Source: Chitinophaga pinensis (lineage in GTDB: Bacteria; Bacteroidota; Bacteroidia; Chitinophagales; Chitinophagaceae). From it: a stretch of 33,228 bases of DNA. Under the pieces are notes generated by a model, which worked only from the letters and a program-made list of their open reading frames with translations, did no database searches and was not told where the DNA came from. The stretch covers positions 1 through 33,228 of the forward strand of contig CAMBYG010000016.1 of the NCBI GenBank assembly GCA_945872085.1. The letters run 5' to 3'. A program made the position numbers and the translations under genes. This document shows, one piece after another, positions 6,541-13,834 of this stretch (positions are counted from its first letter, which is position 1; each line of letters starts with the position of its first letter).

Positions 6541-9351
6541 TTAGTGCTTTGTAATTTTTTCAACACCTACTAATTCATGAAGTTCATTTCGCACCTCAAG
6601 TAAATAAATTCCAGATGCTACATTAGACAAGTCTAATTTGGTAGTTTGCTCTTTGGTAATAATAACTTTACCCGTTAAATCTTTGATAGTAAATTCCATT
6701 AGTTGATTGCCGCTAATTTCAATAAATCGTTCTGTAGGATTAGGATATACCTGAATGCCGTTTTTACTTAATGAAGATAAGCCTAAAGTATTTATTACAA
6801 CCGGATTTTCTGATACGCCAAAGCAACCAGCAGCATTTTCTACTCTTACTGTATAAGAGCCATCTTGCATTGCCGTGTATGTTTGTTGCGTTGCACCATT
6901 TATAGCTGCGCCATATCTAAACCATTGGTATGAATTATAGATGCCTGTAGTAAGTGTATTTCCAAATGCGGTAATAATTGGATTAGGTTGCACTAATAAG
7001 TTTGTAGTTACTGCATTAGAAGTGCTTGGGCATGTACCATTGATAGTGCCTTCAACTGTATAGGTACCTGTTGTTGTTGTAAGGTATGTACTGGTTGTTG
7101 CTCCTGGTATTGCAGTGCCATTAAGTTTCCAAACATAGGTATAGTTTTGATTAAAACTAACCGTAAGAGCGCAGCTTCCGCCTGGGCAAAAATTAGTATT
7201 ATTTGCAGGTGCTAGTTGTAATACAGGACTAGGTACAATATTGATAGATACTGAAGCTGCAGCAGAGTTGCAACCACCAGGTGTCGTTATGTAAACATTG
7301 TAGGTGCCTGTAGCATTTGCAGTTGCAGCACTTATAATTGGATTTTGACCAACTGCACTAAAGCTATTTGGGCCAGACCAGGTATAGGTTGCGCCGGTCA
7401 CCGAAGAAGTAGCACTGAAGTTGATAGGTTGATTTGAACAAACCGTTGTACCGGTCATGTTTATTGTTGGAATAGGGGGAATTGATACCGCAGTTAGGGT
7501 TACATTATTTATGGTATTTGACGGGCATAATGCAGGTGTTTTAATATTGATTGCACTATAAACGCCCGGATTTAAACCGCTGATTATATATGATCCACTT
7601 GAATTTGTTGTAATGGATTGGGTATTAATGGCGTTACCATTTAAGGTATAGTCTAGGAAATAACTAGTATTTGCTTGAAGTCCATTTAGTTGGATACTAC
7701 CATTCGCACTATTGCAAGTAGAAGGTTGTGTTACCGTGCCTAAAACCATTGCAGGTGTAGTGTTTATTACTACTGTGGTAGGAACTGTAACAGAACTTAA
7801 TCCAAATTGATTAGCTTTTGCATAATAGGTTCCAGATTGAGCAGTAGTTGCATTGGTAATGGTTATAGAACTTCCCGTAGCTGTAAAGTTATTTGGTCCT
7901 GTCCAGGTAATAATAGCATTTGGAGAACTAGTAGTATTAGTAGCTGTAAGCGTAAATGAATTGCCAGCACAAATAGGTGTATTATTACTTGCTGTTGGCG
8001 CACCAGGAGCAACCACTAAATCAACACCGATGTCATCAATGCTAAGGTAAAATGGAGAGCCAGTTGCAACACAATTAATACCAAAGAAATAATAACCAGA
8101 TGTTGTAGGGGTGAAGGTGCCCGTGTATTTTTGATAGCTAGTATTTGTAGGGTTAGCTACTGTGCCTATTATGGTGGTCATAGCTGCTGCATTTTGCGCA
8201 GATCCAACTGCAGCTTTTACATTAGTCCAACCCGAATATCCATCTGTAATATACCAATATGAAAATTGATATTGACTTCCTGCTGTTAAATACAAACCAG
8301 GGGTATAAATCCAATCATTAGAACCCCATCGGAAGGCTGCAAATTTGCTACCACCTGTTGTGTGATTTGTTCTATTGTATGTTGTTGCTGCTAAATAAGT
8401 AGTTACTAATCCACCTAGACCAGTTGCTGCCATACAGCTAGGTAAAGTGTTAGCCGAAATAATACTCTCAAAGGTTTCTATATAAGGTAAGTTAGAGGAA
8501 ACAACATTAACTGTAAATGATGAAGAGTAAGAAGTTAAATTGGAATTGCTACACGTAACAGCACAGCGATATTGTGTAGAAGCCATTAAGCCTGGAGTAG
8601 TGTAGGTAATCGTATTAGAACCGGTGCCACCTACTGTGTTTTGCCAAGCGGTACCATCAAAATATTGCCATTGATAGGTAATGCCAGATCCAACAGAAAC
8701 ACCTGTAACGGAAACAGAACTAGTGGAACCTAAGCAAATAGGTGTAGCAGAACCAGTTGCCGACCCAGCATTTGGATTTCCAGAACAAGGACCAGATGCA
8801 ATAACATTGAAATTATAATCTTCTGTTTCGCCAAAGGATAAATTTGTGCCGCAATAATCAGTAGTCAAAGGAACCGTTGCAAATTGACATTGTACGCGCA
8901 TTCTTCGTGTTCCGGGTAAAGCAGTTAAGGGAACGGTAATAGTGGATGTGAATATGCCTGTTCCCGAATTTGGTGATGCATAAACTGCTTCTCCAGCATC
9001 TGCAAAGCTATTATTTCCATTCCAGTCAATCCAAACTCTAAATCCTTGCCCCCAAGTAGCACCCGATTGCATACTTAATGTAATATTAAGTCCTTGCACT
9101 TGAGAACAAGATAAGGTGGTGTAAAATATATAGTTATTGGCATTTCCATTACAGCCGGTGTTGTTATTGGTAATATTTGTAGCGCCACCAGTAGTAGAAA
9201 AATTATTTATAAAATCAGCTGATGAACAAGCGGAAAAATAAGAAGGTCCACAATAAGGAGCTTGTGCATACGCATTGGCAAAGCTAAATAGGAAAAAAGC
9301 AAGGGCAATTAACTGTTTTGCTTTTAAGATAAAGGGTAGTGTTTTAAACAT
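6541..9351 (-). CDS. Secreted multidomain protein with T9SS C-terminal sorting domain
   Basis: This 936-residue exported protein is probably delivered to the cell surface or medium by the type 9 secretion system. It has a signal peptide of about 30 residues (ending ANAYAQ). Next comes a GEVED-type domain (about 33-185; WIDWNGNNSFADAGE, then FGETEDYNFNV), an Ig-like module (about 195-282), and a jelly-roll, MAM or choice-of-anchor J-like domain (about 285-445; YIETFES to LSIDDIGVD). Three or more Ig/PKD-like modules follow (about 448-855). It ends with the T9SS type A sorting domain (VYPNPTERFIEISG, DLTGKVI, SGIYLLEV, about 862-936). No catalytic motif is visible; adhesion or matrix binding is a guess. 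It is transcribed alone, with terminators on both sides. Confidence 0.88.
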   Translation of the reverse strand: MFKTLPFILKAKQLIALAFFLFSFANAYAQAPYCGPSYFSACSSADFINNFSTTGGATNITNNNTGCNGNANNYIFYTTLSCSQVQGLNITLSMQSGATWGQGFRVWIDWNGNNSFADAGEAVYASPNSGTGIFTSTITVPLTALPGTRRMRVQCQFATVPLTTDYCGTNLSFGETEDYNFNVIASGPCSGNPNAGSATGSATPICLGSTSSVSVTGVSVGSGITYQWQYFDGTAWQNTVGGTGSNTITYTTPGLMASTQYRCAVTCSNSNLTSYSSSFTVNVVSSNLPYIETFESIISANTLPSCMAATGLGGLVTTYLAATTYNRTNHTTGGSKFAAFRWGSNDWIYTPGLYLTAGSQYQFSYWYITDGYSGWTNVKAAVGSAQNAAAMTTIIGTVANPTNTSYQKYTGTFTPTTSGYYFFGINCVATGSPFYLSIDDIGVDLVVAPGAPTASNNTPICAGNSFTLTATNTTSSPNAIITWTGPNNFTATGSSITITNATTAQSGTYYAKANQFGLSSVTVPTTVVINTTPAMVLGTVTQPSTCNSANGSIQLNGLQANTSYFLDYTLNGNAINTQSITTNSSGSYIISGLNPGVYSAINIKTPALCPSNTINNVTLTAVSIPPIPTINMTGTTVCSNQPINFSATSSVTGATYTWSGPNSFSAVGQNPIISAATANATGTYNVYITTPGGCNSAAASVSINIVPSPVLQLAPANNTNFCPGGSCALTVSFNQNYTYVWKLNGTAIPGATTSTYLTTTTGTYTVEGTINGTCPSTSNAVTTNLLVQPNPIITAFGNTLTTGIYNSYQWFRYGAAINGATQQTYTAMQDGSYTVRVENAAGCFGVSENPVVINTLGLSSLSKNGIQVYPNPTERFIEISGNQLMEFTIKDLTGKVIITKEQTTKLDLSNVASGIYLLEVRNELHELVGVEKITKH

Positions 9352-9399
9352 GGTTCTTTTTTTTGAAGTATTGGTTAGAATACTAATAAATTTCTATGC

Positions 9400-9430
9400 G
9401 TAAAATACATAAGAAAAGTTAAAAAACAAA
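9400..9430 (-). promoter_or_regulatory. Possible promoter of the T9SS protein gene
   Basis: On the minus strand TTTG (9427-9430), a 19-nt spacer and TATTTTAC (9400-9407) resemble the Bacteroidetes promoter with two mismatches in the -7 box. It lies just after the terminator of the ribosomal operon. Confidence 0.33.
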
Positions 9431-9460
9431 AAAAAAGCTACTCTAGAGAGTAGCTTTTTT
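9431..9460 (-). terminator. Terminator of the rpmB-rpmG-DUF4295 operon
   Basis: GCTACTC (9437-9443) pairs with GAGTAGC (9448-9454) around a 4-nt loop, with A's and T's on the two flanks. It starts 18 nt past the DUF4295 stop codon. Confidence 0.9.
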
Positions 9461-9477
9461 ATCAACAAATTGTTGAA

Positions 9478-9648
9478 CTATTTTTCTTTTAAGAAATCTT
9501 GCACTTTATCTTTGTGCATGATGTTTTCTTTAAAAGTATATGCGCCAGTTTTTGGACTACGAACAGCTTTAATAACTTTAGTGTAGTTTTTTGCTTCTGC
9601 TGCAAGTTTTGGATCTTTTTTGATCGCGGTTTTAGCTGCTTTTGCCAT
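9478..9648 (-). CDS. DUF4295 small protein, probable ribosomal protein bL38
   Basis: The 56-residue, Lys-rich basic protein begins MAKAAKTAIKKDPKLA and contains VIKAVRSPKTGAYTFKENIM. This matches the DUF4295 family, which in Bacteroidetes sits next to rpmB and rpmG. It starts 20 nt after the rpmG stop and is followed by a terminator, so it is the last gene of this ribosomal operon. From memory, the Flavobacterium johnsoniae ribosome structure revealed a Bacteroidetes-specific large-subunit protein named bL38. I believe it corresponds to this family, but I cannot verify that here. Size, charge and operon all fit a ribosomal component. Confidence 0.85.
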   Translation of the reverse strand: MAKAAKTAIKKDPKLAAEAKNYTKVIKAVRSPKTGAYTFKENIMHKDKVQDFLKEK

Positions 9649-9668
9649 GGTAGTATAGTATTTTTAAA

Positions 9669-9851
9669 TTATTTAATTTCTTTGTGTACAGTTACTTTCT
9701 TCATAATTGGGTTGAATTTTTTCAACTCAATTCTTTCAGGCGTATTTTTCTTATTTTTCGTTGTAATATAACGACTTGTGCCAGCTAAGCCTGTAGCTTT
9801 ATGCTCGGTACATTCTAATATTACTTGAACTCTATTTCCTTTTTTTGCCAT
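9669..9851 (-). CDS. rpmG: Ribosomal protein bL33
   Basis: This 60-residue large-subunit protein reads [18 protein letters not shown] at its start and has [21 protein letters not shown], the bL33 core. The zinc-ribbon CxxC pairs are absent, and only one Cys (14) remains, so it is the zinc-free form. It lies 26 nt after rpmB and 20 nt before the DUF4295 gene on one transcript from the promoter at 10136-10167. Confidence 0.97.
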   Translation of the reverse strand: MAKKGNRVQVILECTEHKATGLAGTSRYITTKNKKNTPERIELKKFNPIMKKVTVHKEIK

Positions 9852-9877
9852 TGTTGCTTAGTTTAAAAACGTTTATA

Positions 9878-10114
9878 TTAGATTTCTTGACCTTTTGCAC
9901 GTAATTCTTTAACTACATTGTATAATCCGTTTTTGTTAATTGTACGAATTGCATCTGCAGAAAGTTTTAACGTTACCCAACGATCTTCTTCTACTAAGAA
10001 GAAACGTTTAGTTTGCAAATTTGGTAAAAAACGACGTTTCGTTTTTCTGTTAGAAAATGATACTTTATTTCCGATGATAGGTTTTTTTCCAGTAACCTGA
10101 CAAACACGTGCCAT
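9878..10114 (-). CDS. rpmB: Ribosomal protein bL28
   Basis: This 78-residue large-subunit protein begins MARVCQVTGKKPIIGNKVSF, followed by the basic RKTKRRFLPNLQTKRFF segment typical of bL28. It contains a single Cys, so it is zinc-free. It is the first gene of the rpmB-rpmG-DUF4295 operon, with a well-formed promoter and a leader of only about 15 nt. Confidence 0.97.
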   Translation of the reverse strand: MARVCQVTGKKPIIGNKVSFSNRKTKRRFLPNLQTKRFFLVEEDRWVTLKLSADAIRTINKNGLYNVVKELRAKGQEI

Positions 10115-10135
10115 GTATATTAATTTTTAGGACTG

Positions 10136-10167
10136 CAAAGGTGCAACTTTTTTTTATTATTATCAAA
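10136..10167 (-). promoter_or_regulatory. Promoter of the rpmB operon
   Basis: On the minus strand TTTG (10164-10167) is followed after 20 nt by CACCTTTG (10136-10143), one mismatch from TAnnTTTG. The spacing matches that seen before rpmE2 and gap. Transcription should begin near 10130. Confidence 0.7.
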
Positions 10168-10190
10168 TAATTTTTTCTTTTTTTTTTAAT

Positions 10191-10925
10191 TTAGGCTAAA
10201 TTAGGCAGTTTTAATGCATCTAAATCAGCTAAACCGAGCGCGTTTTCACAATGAAAACCCTCTCCATGACTTACGCCTATCCTTTTACCAAGCATTCGAC
10301 TTCTACTTTTAATTTGCTCCCAAAATTCTGGATTGGATATATAAGTAAGTTCGTTTTGTGCATTTTTACTATAAAATTGAGACGTATAGGCTTCAATAGC
10401 AGCTAGTTTTTGATCTATTTCATGACTAATATCCACAATGAAGTCAGGTTCTGAAAAACGATCCTGTATCATATGGAAAATACGTTTTGGTCGCCATGCT
10501 ACTTGTTCCTCACCTTGATCATTGTAAGTTTTAATTTTGGATAATCCAGCTAAAAAGCAAGCATCTTTGATGAGTAAAGCGCCGCGGCCATGATCGGGGT
10601 GTCTATCGTCTAAGGCATTAGCAATGACTATGTTAGGCTGGTATTTGCGGATATATTGAATGATTTTAAGTTTGTTTTCTTCACTATTTTCGAAGAATCC
10701 ATCTCTTAATTTTACATTTTCTCTAACCTGCACCCCCATAATTTCACTTGCTTTTGCAGCTTCCGCAGATCTGCTTTCAATAGTGCCATTTGTGCCCAAT
10801 TCGCCCTGCGTAAGGTCTAAAATGCCTACTTTTTGCCCTTTGTTAATATGTTTTATAAGTGTTCCTGAGCAGCCTAATTCAATATCGTCGGGATGCGCAG
10901 CAATGGCTAAAATATCTAATTTCAT
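10191..10925 (-). CDS. bshB1: Bacillithiol biosynthesis deacetylase BshB1
   Basis: The protein has 244 residues and is cytoplasmic. It belongs to the PIG-L/LmbE deacetylases and is predicted to remove the acetyl group from GlcNAc-malate, giving GlcN-malate, the second step of bacillithiol synthesis. The zinc and catalytic motifs are AHPDDIELGC (His11, Asp13, Asp14) and DDRHPDHGRG (near 104-113). The C-terminal region SRMLGKRIGVSHGEGFH is characteristic of BshB1 as opposed to other PIG-L proteins. bshA and bshC are not in the window. It is a single-gene unit with a candidate -7 box at 10950-10957. The gene implies that this organism uses bacillithiol as a low-molecular-weight thiol. Confidence 0.92.
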   Translation of the reverse strand: MKLDILAIAAHPDDIELGCSGTLIKHINKGQKVGILDLTQGELGTNGTIESRSAEAAKASEIMGVQVRENVKLRDGFFENSEENKLKIIQYIRKYQPNIVIANALDDRHPDHGRGALLIKDACFLAGLSKIKTYNDQGEEQVAWRPKRIFHMIQDRFSEPDFIVDISHEIDQKLAAIEAYTSQFYSKNAQNELTYISNPEFWEQIKSRSRMLGKRIGVSHGEGFHCENALGLADLDALKLPNLA

Positions 10926-10949
10926 GGTAATGGATGGATTCTATAAATG

Positions 10950-10957
10950 CAAAAATA
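10950..10957 (-). promoter_or_regulatory. Candidate -7 box of bshB1
   Basis: On the minus strand TATTTTTG matches TAnnTTTG, 24 nt upstream of the bshB1 ATG. There is no clear -33 element. Confidence 0.45.
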
Positions 10958-10982
10958 AGACCTTATTTATTAAAAGACTGAT

Positions 10983-11621
10983 TTATTTATGCGCCCTATA
11001 CTGCCGATAATAGCCTTTTTGATTAATTTCTTGAACTACTTTTTCAATTTCCTTGTCTTCGTTGATGGGATCATATCGCTTTCTTAGATTATTATTGAAA
11101 ACAAAAGCTACAGATTGCCAAACGATTGCTGAAAATCCTCCTTTTAGATCTCTAATAATTCCGTAGCACTCTTTTCCTGTTTCTCGATTAATTAATTTCA
11201 CTAAAATAGCGCCTTGAGACATGGTGAGATTTTCTAATTGCCCTTTAAATTTGCTTTTTAAATCAGCTTCTACCTTTTTCAAATACATTTTTTCTGCTTT
11301 TCTATTTGGTAATTTCGCTAGCTCAGCGTCTACATTTTTAATGACATTTGCGGCTATTAATGCGTAGGGATAGGCTTTGTAAACATTGTATCGAAGTAAA
11401 GCAAGTTCTCTGTCTTTTTGCAGGTTTGCTTCTCGTTGCTGTTTAATAAATGCAGGAGCATCTACTCGTATGATAATATCGGCTAAATAAAAAGAGGGTA
11501 AGGTATCTCCATTTGGCATAGGGTAGGTGCCGCAACGAATAGTATCATTAACCCCTTTGTCTGCATAAGCAGGAATAAGAGCATAAAATAATAATAGGGC
11601 AGTTGTGAATACTATTTTCAT
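10983..11621 (-). CDS. DUF4294 exported protein
   Basis: I call a 212-residue protein starting at MKIVFTTALLLF. The reading frame extends six codons further upstream (to 11639), but that start would fall inside the -7 box at 11637-11644, so the inner ATG is preferred. It has a signal peptide ending about YADKG, then the DUF4294 pattern PNGDTLPSFYLADIII, a long charged helical stretch (about 60-130), and VWQSVAFVFNNNLRKRYDP near the C-terminus. DUF4294 proteins are restricted to Bacteroidetes and have no known function that I can name. The gene is alone on its strand and divergent from the lipoprotein operon. Confidence 0.85.
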   Translation of the reverse strand: MKIVFTTALLLFYALIPAYADKGVNDTIRCGTYPMPNGDTLPSFYLADIIIRVDAPAFIKQQREANLQKDRELALLRYNVYKAYPYALIAANVIKNVDAELAKLPNRKAEKMYLKKVEADLKSKFKGQLENLTMSQGAILVKLINRETGKECYGIIRDLKGGFSAIVWQSVAFVFNNNLRKRYDPINEDKEIEKVVQEINQKGYYRQYRAHK

Positions 11622-11636
11622 GTTGCTAATCGTATT

Positions 11637-11644
11637 CAAATATA
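11637..11644 (-). promoter_or_regulatory. -7 box of the DUF4294 gene
   Basis: On the minus strand TATATTTG fits TAnnTTTG, 15 nt before the preferred ATG at 11621. It overlaps the alternative upstream start and helps reject it. Confidence 0.5.
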
Positions 11645-11664
11645 CTTTAAATGAACGTTAATTA

Positions 11665-11696
11665 TTTGTCAATACTATTACTATTTCCTACTTTTT
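11665..11696 (+). promoter_or_regulatory. Promoter of the lipoprotein to dsbD operon
   Basis: TTTG (11665-11668), a 20-nt spacer and TACTTTTT (11689-11696, one mismatch) form a Bacteroidetes promoter. The start of transcription would be near 11702, which favours the ATG at 11717 over the more upstream one at 11651. Confidence 0.6.
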
Positions 11697-11716
11697 TTAG
11701 CACCTTTACATTGTTC

Positions 11717-11983
11717 ATGAATCGATTTTTTTATTTTTTATTGTTTTGTTTAGTTTTTATTGCTTGCCTCTCTTGTTCAAAACAAGATCGGGTGATTAAT
11801 GAGTTGAAAACAAATGAAATACCATCAATCATCGATAGTTTGTCGGCACCAGCAATCAGTTACATTAAAAAGCAGGGCAAGGAGGATTTAGAAAAACGAA
11901 TTATTATTGAACTGCCCTATAAAATCGATTCCCTTTTGAAGATAAAACAGAGTCTATTGTATGCCGATACCACTCGTAAATAA
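11717..11983 (+). CDS. Small putative lipoprotein
   Basis: From the ATG at 11717 the protein has 88 residues: NRFFYFLLFCLVFIACLSC, then a polar mature part. The hydrophobic stretch ends in cysteines (FIAC and LSC), which suggests a lipoprotein signal although the lipobox is not ideal. The rest (about 65 residues) is charged and likely helical, with two similar short stretches (ELKTNEIPSIIDSL and IIELPYKIDSLLK). No family is recognised. An in-frame ATG at 11651 would add 22 residues but lies upstream of the predicted promoter. The 3' end overlaps the next gene by 23 nt. Confidence 0.6.
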   Translation: MNRFFYFLLFCLVFIACLSCSKQDRVINELKTNEIPSIIDSLSAPAISYIKKQGKEDLEKRIIIELPYKIDSLLKIKQSLLYADTTRK

Positions 11984-12341
11984 CAATCATAAATATACTT
12001 TATATTATGATGCACATTGTTTATTGTGTAGTAAGGCTATGCAGTTTATTCGTAAAATAGATTCCCAAAGGCGTATTCTCATATTGCCGAATACACAACT
12101 ACCCGCCAATTACTCCTTTGTAAAAGAAACTGTAGTATTCGTTGCTGATAACAGAAGTGTTTATTATTTTTCTACTGCTGTCATCCAATGTTTATCTGCA
12201 ATTGGAGGGGTGTATAAGTTTGCTCTTATTGCTTACTGTATCCCTAAATTTATGAGAGATGCTCTTTATAAGTTAGTGGCGCGCAATAGAAAACGTTTTT
12301 TTAAATATTCAACTTGTTCCTTACCTTTAAAAAATAAATAG
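11961..12341 (+). CDS. DCC-family thiol-disulfide protein (DUF393)
   Basis: The 126-residue protein has the DCC pattern near its start: YYDAHCLLCSKAMQFIRKID, with Cys20 and Cys23 as a CxxC pair. The family consensus is D-x-x-C-x-x-C, and its members are predicted thioredoxin-like oxidoreductases. The middle keeps YYFSTAVIQCLSAIGGVYKFA, and the end has a basic RNRKRFFKYSTC segment; both are typical of the family. Its start overlaps the lipoprotein gene by 23 nt in another frame, suggesting translational coupling. The electron donor and target are unknown. A DsbD-like reductase lies four genes downstream in the same run. Confidence 0.85.
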   Translation: MPIPLVNNNHKYTLYYDAHCLLCSKAMQFIRKIDSQRRILILPNTQLPANYSFVKETVVFVADNRSVYYFSTAVIQCLSAIGGVYKFALIAYCIPKFMRDALYKLVARNRKRFFKYSTCSLPLKNK

Positions 12342-12354
12342 GGGGTCATTAAAA

Positions 12355-13824
12355 ATGAAGAAGCAATTAAATAAGTTAGGGTTATGCATAACTATACTCA
12401 CATTAGTTAGTATTCAAAGTCTGGCTCAATTAGTTTGTTTTTCAGATGCCGAAAAATTTGATAAAACATTCAATTCATATTTGTTAATTGGCAAATTCAA
12501 TAAACAAACCTATACCGTTACGTGCTACAACAAGGAATACATGCTGCACATTTATAATGACAAATTAGAGGTTCAAAAAAATATTTTATTAGATTTCTTA
12601 CCCAGCAAATGTGATTTGGTCGAAGCTTTTATTTATAGTAATAATTGCATTGTTTTTCTTTATAAATATGTAGATAAGGGTACCGGTTATGCAGAATTTG
12701 CAAGTCTTAATTTAGATGGATTATTGAAAAGACAGAGTATTGTTTTTGAAAAGAAAACAAGCTTGTTTAAGGGTGATGTTGATGAATTTAAATGGGCGAT
12801 TTCTGAAGATAAATCACAATTTGTAGTATATAGTGCTCAACAGCGTCAAAATTCATTTCAAATTCAATATTGTTATAATACAGGTGATTCTCTTTCTGCT
12901 ATACATACCCTATCGGTTCCAACCAACGAAATTGCATTGCTCAGCAAATTTGTGCTTAACAAAGATGGGGTATTAGCAGCTTTTATTCAAGATGTGTCAT
13001 CGGCAATAGATAAGCCTTTTTCTCATGCTCTTGTTACATTAAATATGAAGGAGGAGTCTATTGGTTTTAGTAGTATTCAAATACCATTAAATAGCTATGC
13101 TGTGGAGCATCTTATTACTCCCCATGCGGTAAGTAATCAGTTTATCTTGTCGCTACTTGTGAAAGCTAAATCTAGGCAAGCGGTCAAAAATTTATTACTC
13201 TATCAAATTGCTGAAAAAGGTGCAAAAGCAAAGTTATTAGCTACTTATGCTATGAATACTGCTGAGCTTCTTGCAAATAGTGCAATGCCTATGAATAATG
13301 ATTTTCAACAATTTCATTTGAGTAAAGCGGTTTGCAAAACTGATGGGAGTTTCTTTTTAGAAATGGAAAATTATTACGAAACGAATAGAGTGGTTAATAT
13401 GGGTGGTTTCTCTGTTATGGCTTTTGGAGCTGCGCCCATGTCCAATACTAAAACAATAAGAGAATTTCATTACGGCTCCTTATTGGTTCTTAATTTTAAT
13501 GCCGATGGTGCAATAAAGTGGCGAACTGTTATTAATAAAGAACAATTTTCTCAAGATGATGAAGGTTATTTTTCATCCTATGCAACCGTATTGTCAGGAG
13601 GAAATTTACTTTATTTTTATTCTACCCTAGGTGCAGAAAAAATTAGAGGTCAATTCGTGTCTGTGGATGCATTAAGCGGAAAATTAGATTTAGAACCTCT
13701 TCGTTCCTATAAAAACGAAACGAGTGAATGGGTACCAAGAAATGCATTGCAGATTAGTGCAAACGAGCTATTGATTCCGTGTATAAAAAAGAAACAATTG
13801 TATTTAACCAAGCTTATTTTTTAA
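12355..13824 (+). CDS. Exported protein of unknown function
   Basis: The protein has 489 residues with a clear signal peptide (KKQLNKLGLCITILTLVSIQSLAQ). The mature part looks all-beta, with repeated blocks in which a hydrophobic strand follows a turn, for example NCIVFLYKYVDKGTGYAEFASLNLDG, SFFLEMENYYE, GSLLVLNFNADGAIKWRTVI and GNLLYFYSTLGAEKIRGQFVSVDALSGKL. This resembles a beta-propeller, but no named repeat is recognised. There is no T9SS sorting domain and no lipobox, so it probably stays in the periplasm. It starts 13 nt after the DCC gene, and the membrane protein gene starts 10 nt after its stop, which suggests the two work together. Confidence 0.75.
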   Translation: MKKQLNKLGLCITILTLVSIQSLAQLVCFSDAEKFDKTFNSYLLIGKFNKQTYTVTCYNKEYMLHIYNDKLEVQKNILLDFLPSKCDLVEAFIYSNNCIVFLYKYVDKGTGYAEFASLNLDGLLKRQSIVFEKKTSLFKGDVDEFKWAISEDKSQFVVYSAQQRQNSFQIQYCYNTGDSLSAIHTLSVPTNEIALLSKFVLNKDGVLAAFIQDVSSAIDKPFSHALVTLNMKEESIGFSSIQIPLNSYAVEHLITPHAVSNQFILSLLVKAKSRQAVKNLLLYQIAEKGAKAKLLATYAMNTAELLANSAMPMNNDFQQFHLSKAVCKTDGSFFLEMENYYETNRVVNMGGFSVMAFGAAPMSNTKTIREFHYGSLLVLNFNADGAIKWRTVINKEQFSQDDEGYFSSYATVLSGGNLLYFYSTLGAEKIRGQFVSVDALSGKLDLEPLRSYKNETSEWVPRNALQISANELLIPCIKKKQLYLTKLIF

Positions 13825-13834
13825 TTTATATATA

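Noticed and set aside
9499-9771. A 90-codon Phe-rich plus-strand frame
   Set aside because: It is the antisense of the DUF4295 and rpmG genes; Phe-rich content simply mirrors their Lys codons.
12341-12354. G-rich stretch before the unknown exported protein as a Shine-Dalgarno site
   Set aside because: It is GGGGG rather than AGGAG, and genes around it do without such sites, as is usual in Bacteroidetes.
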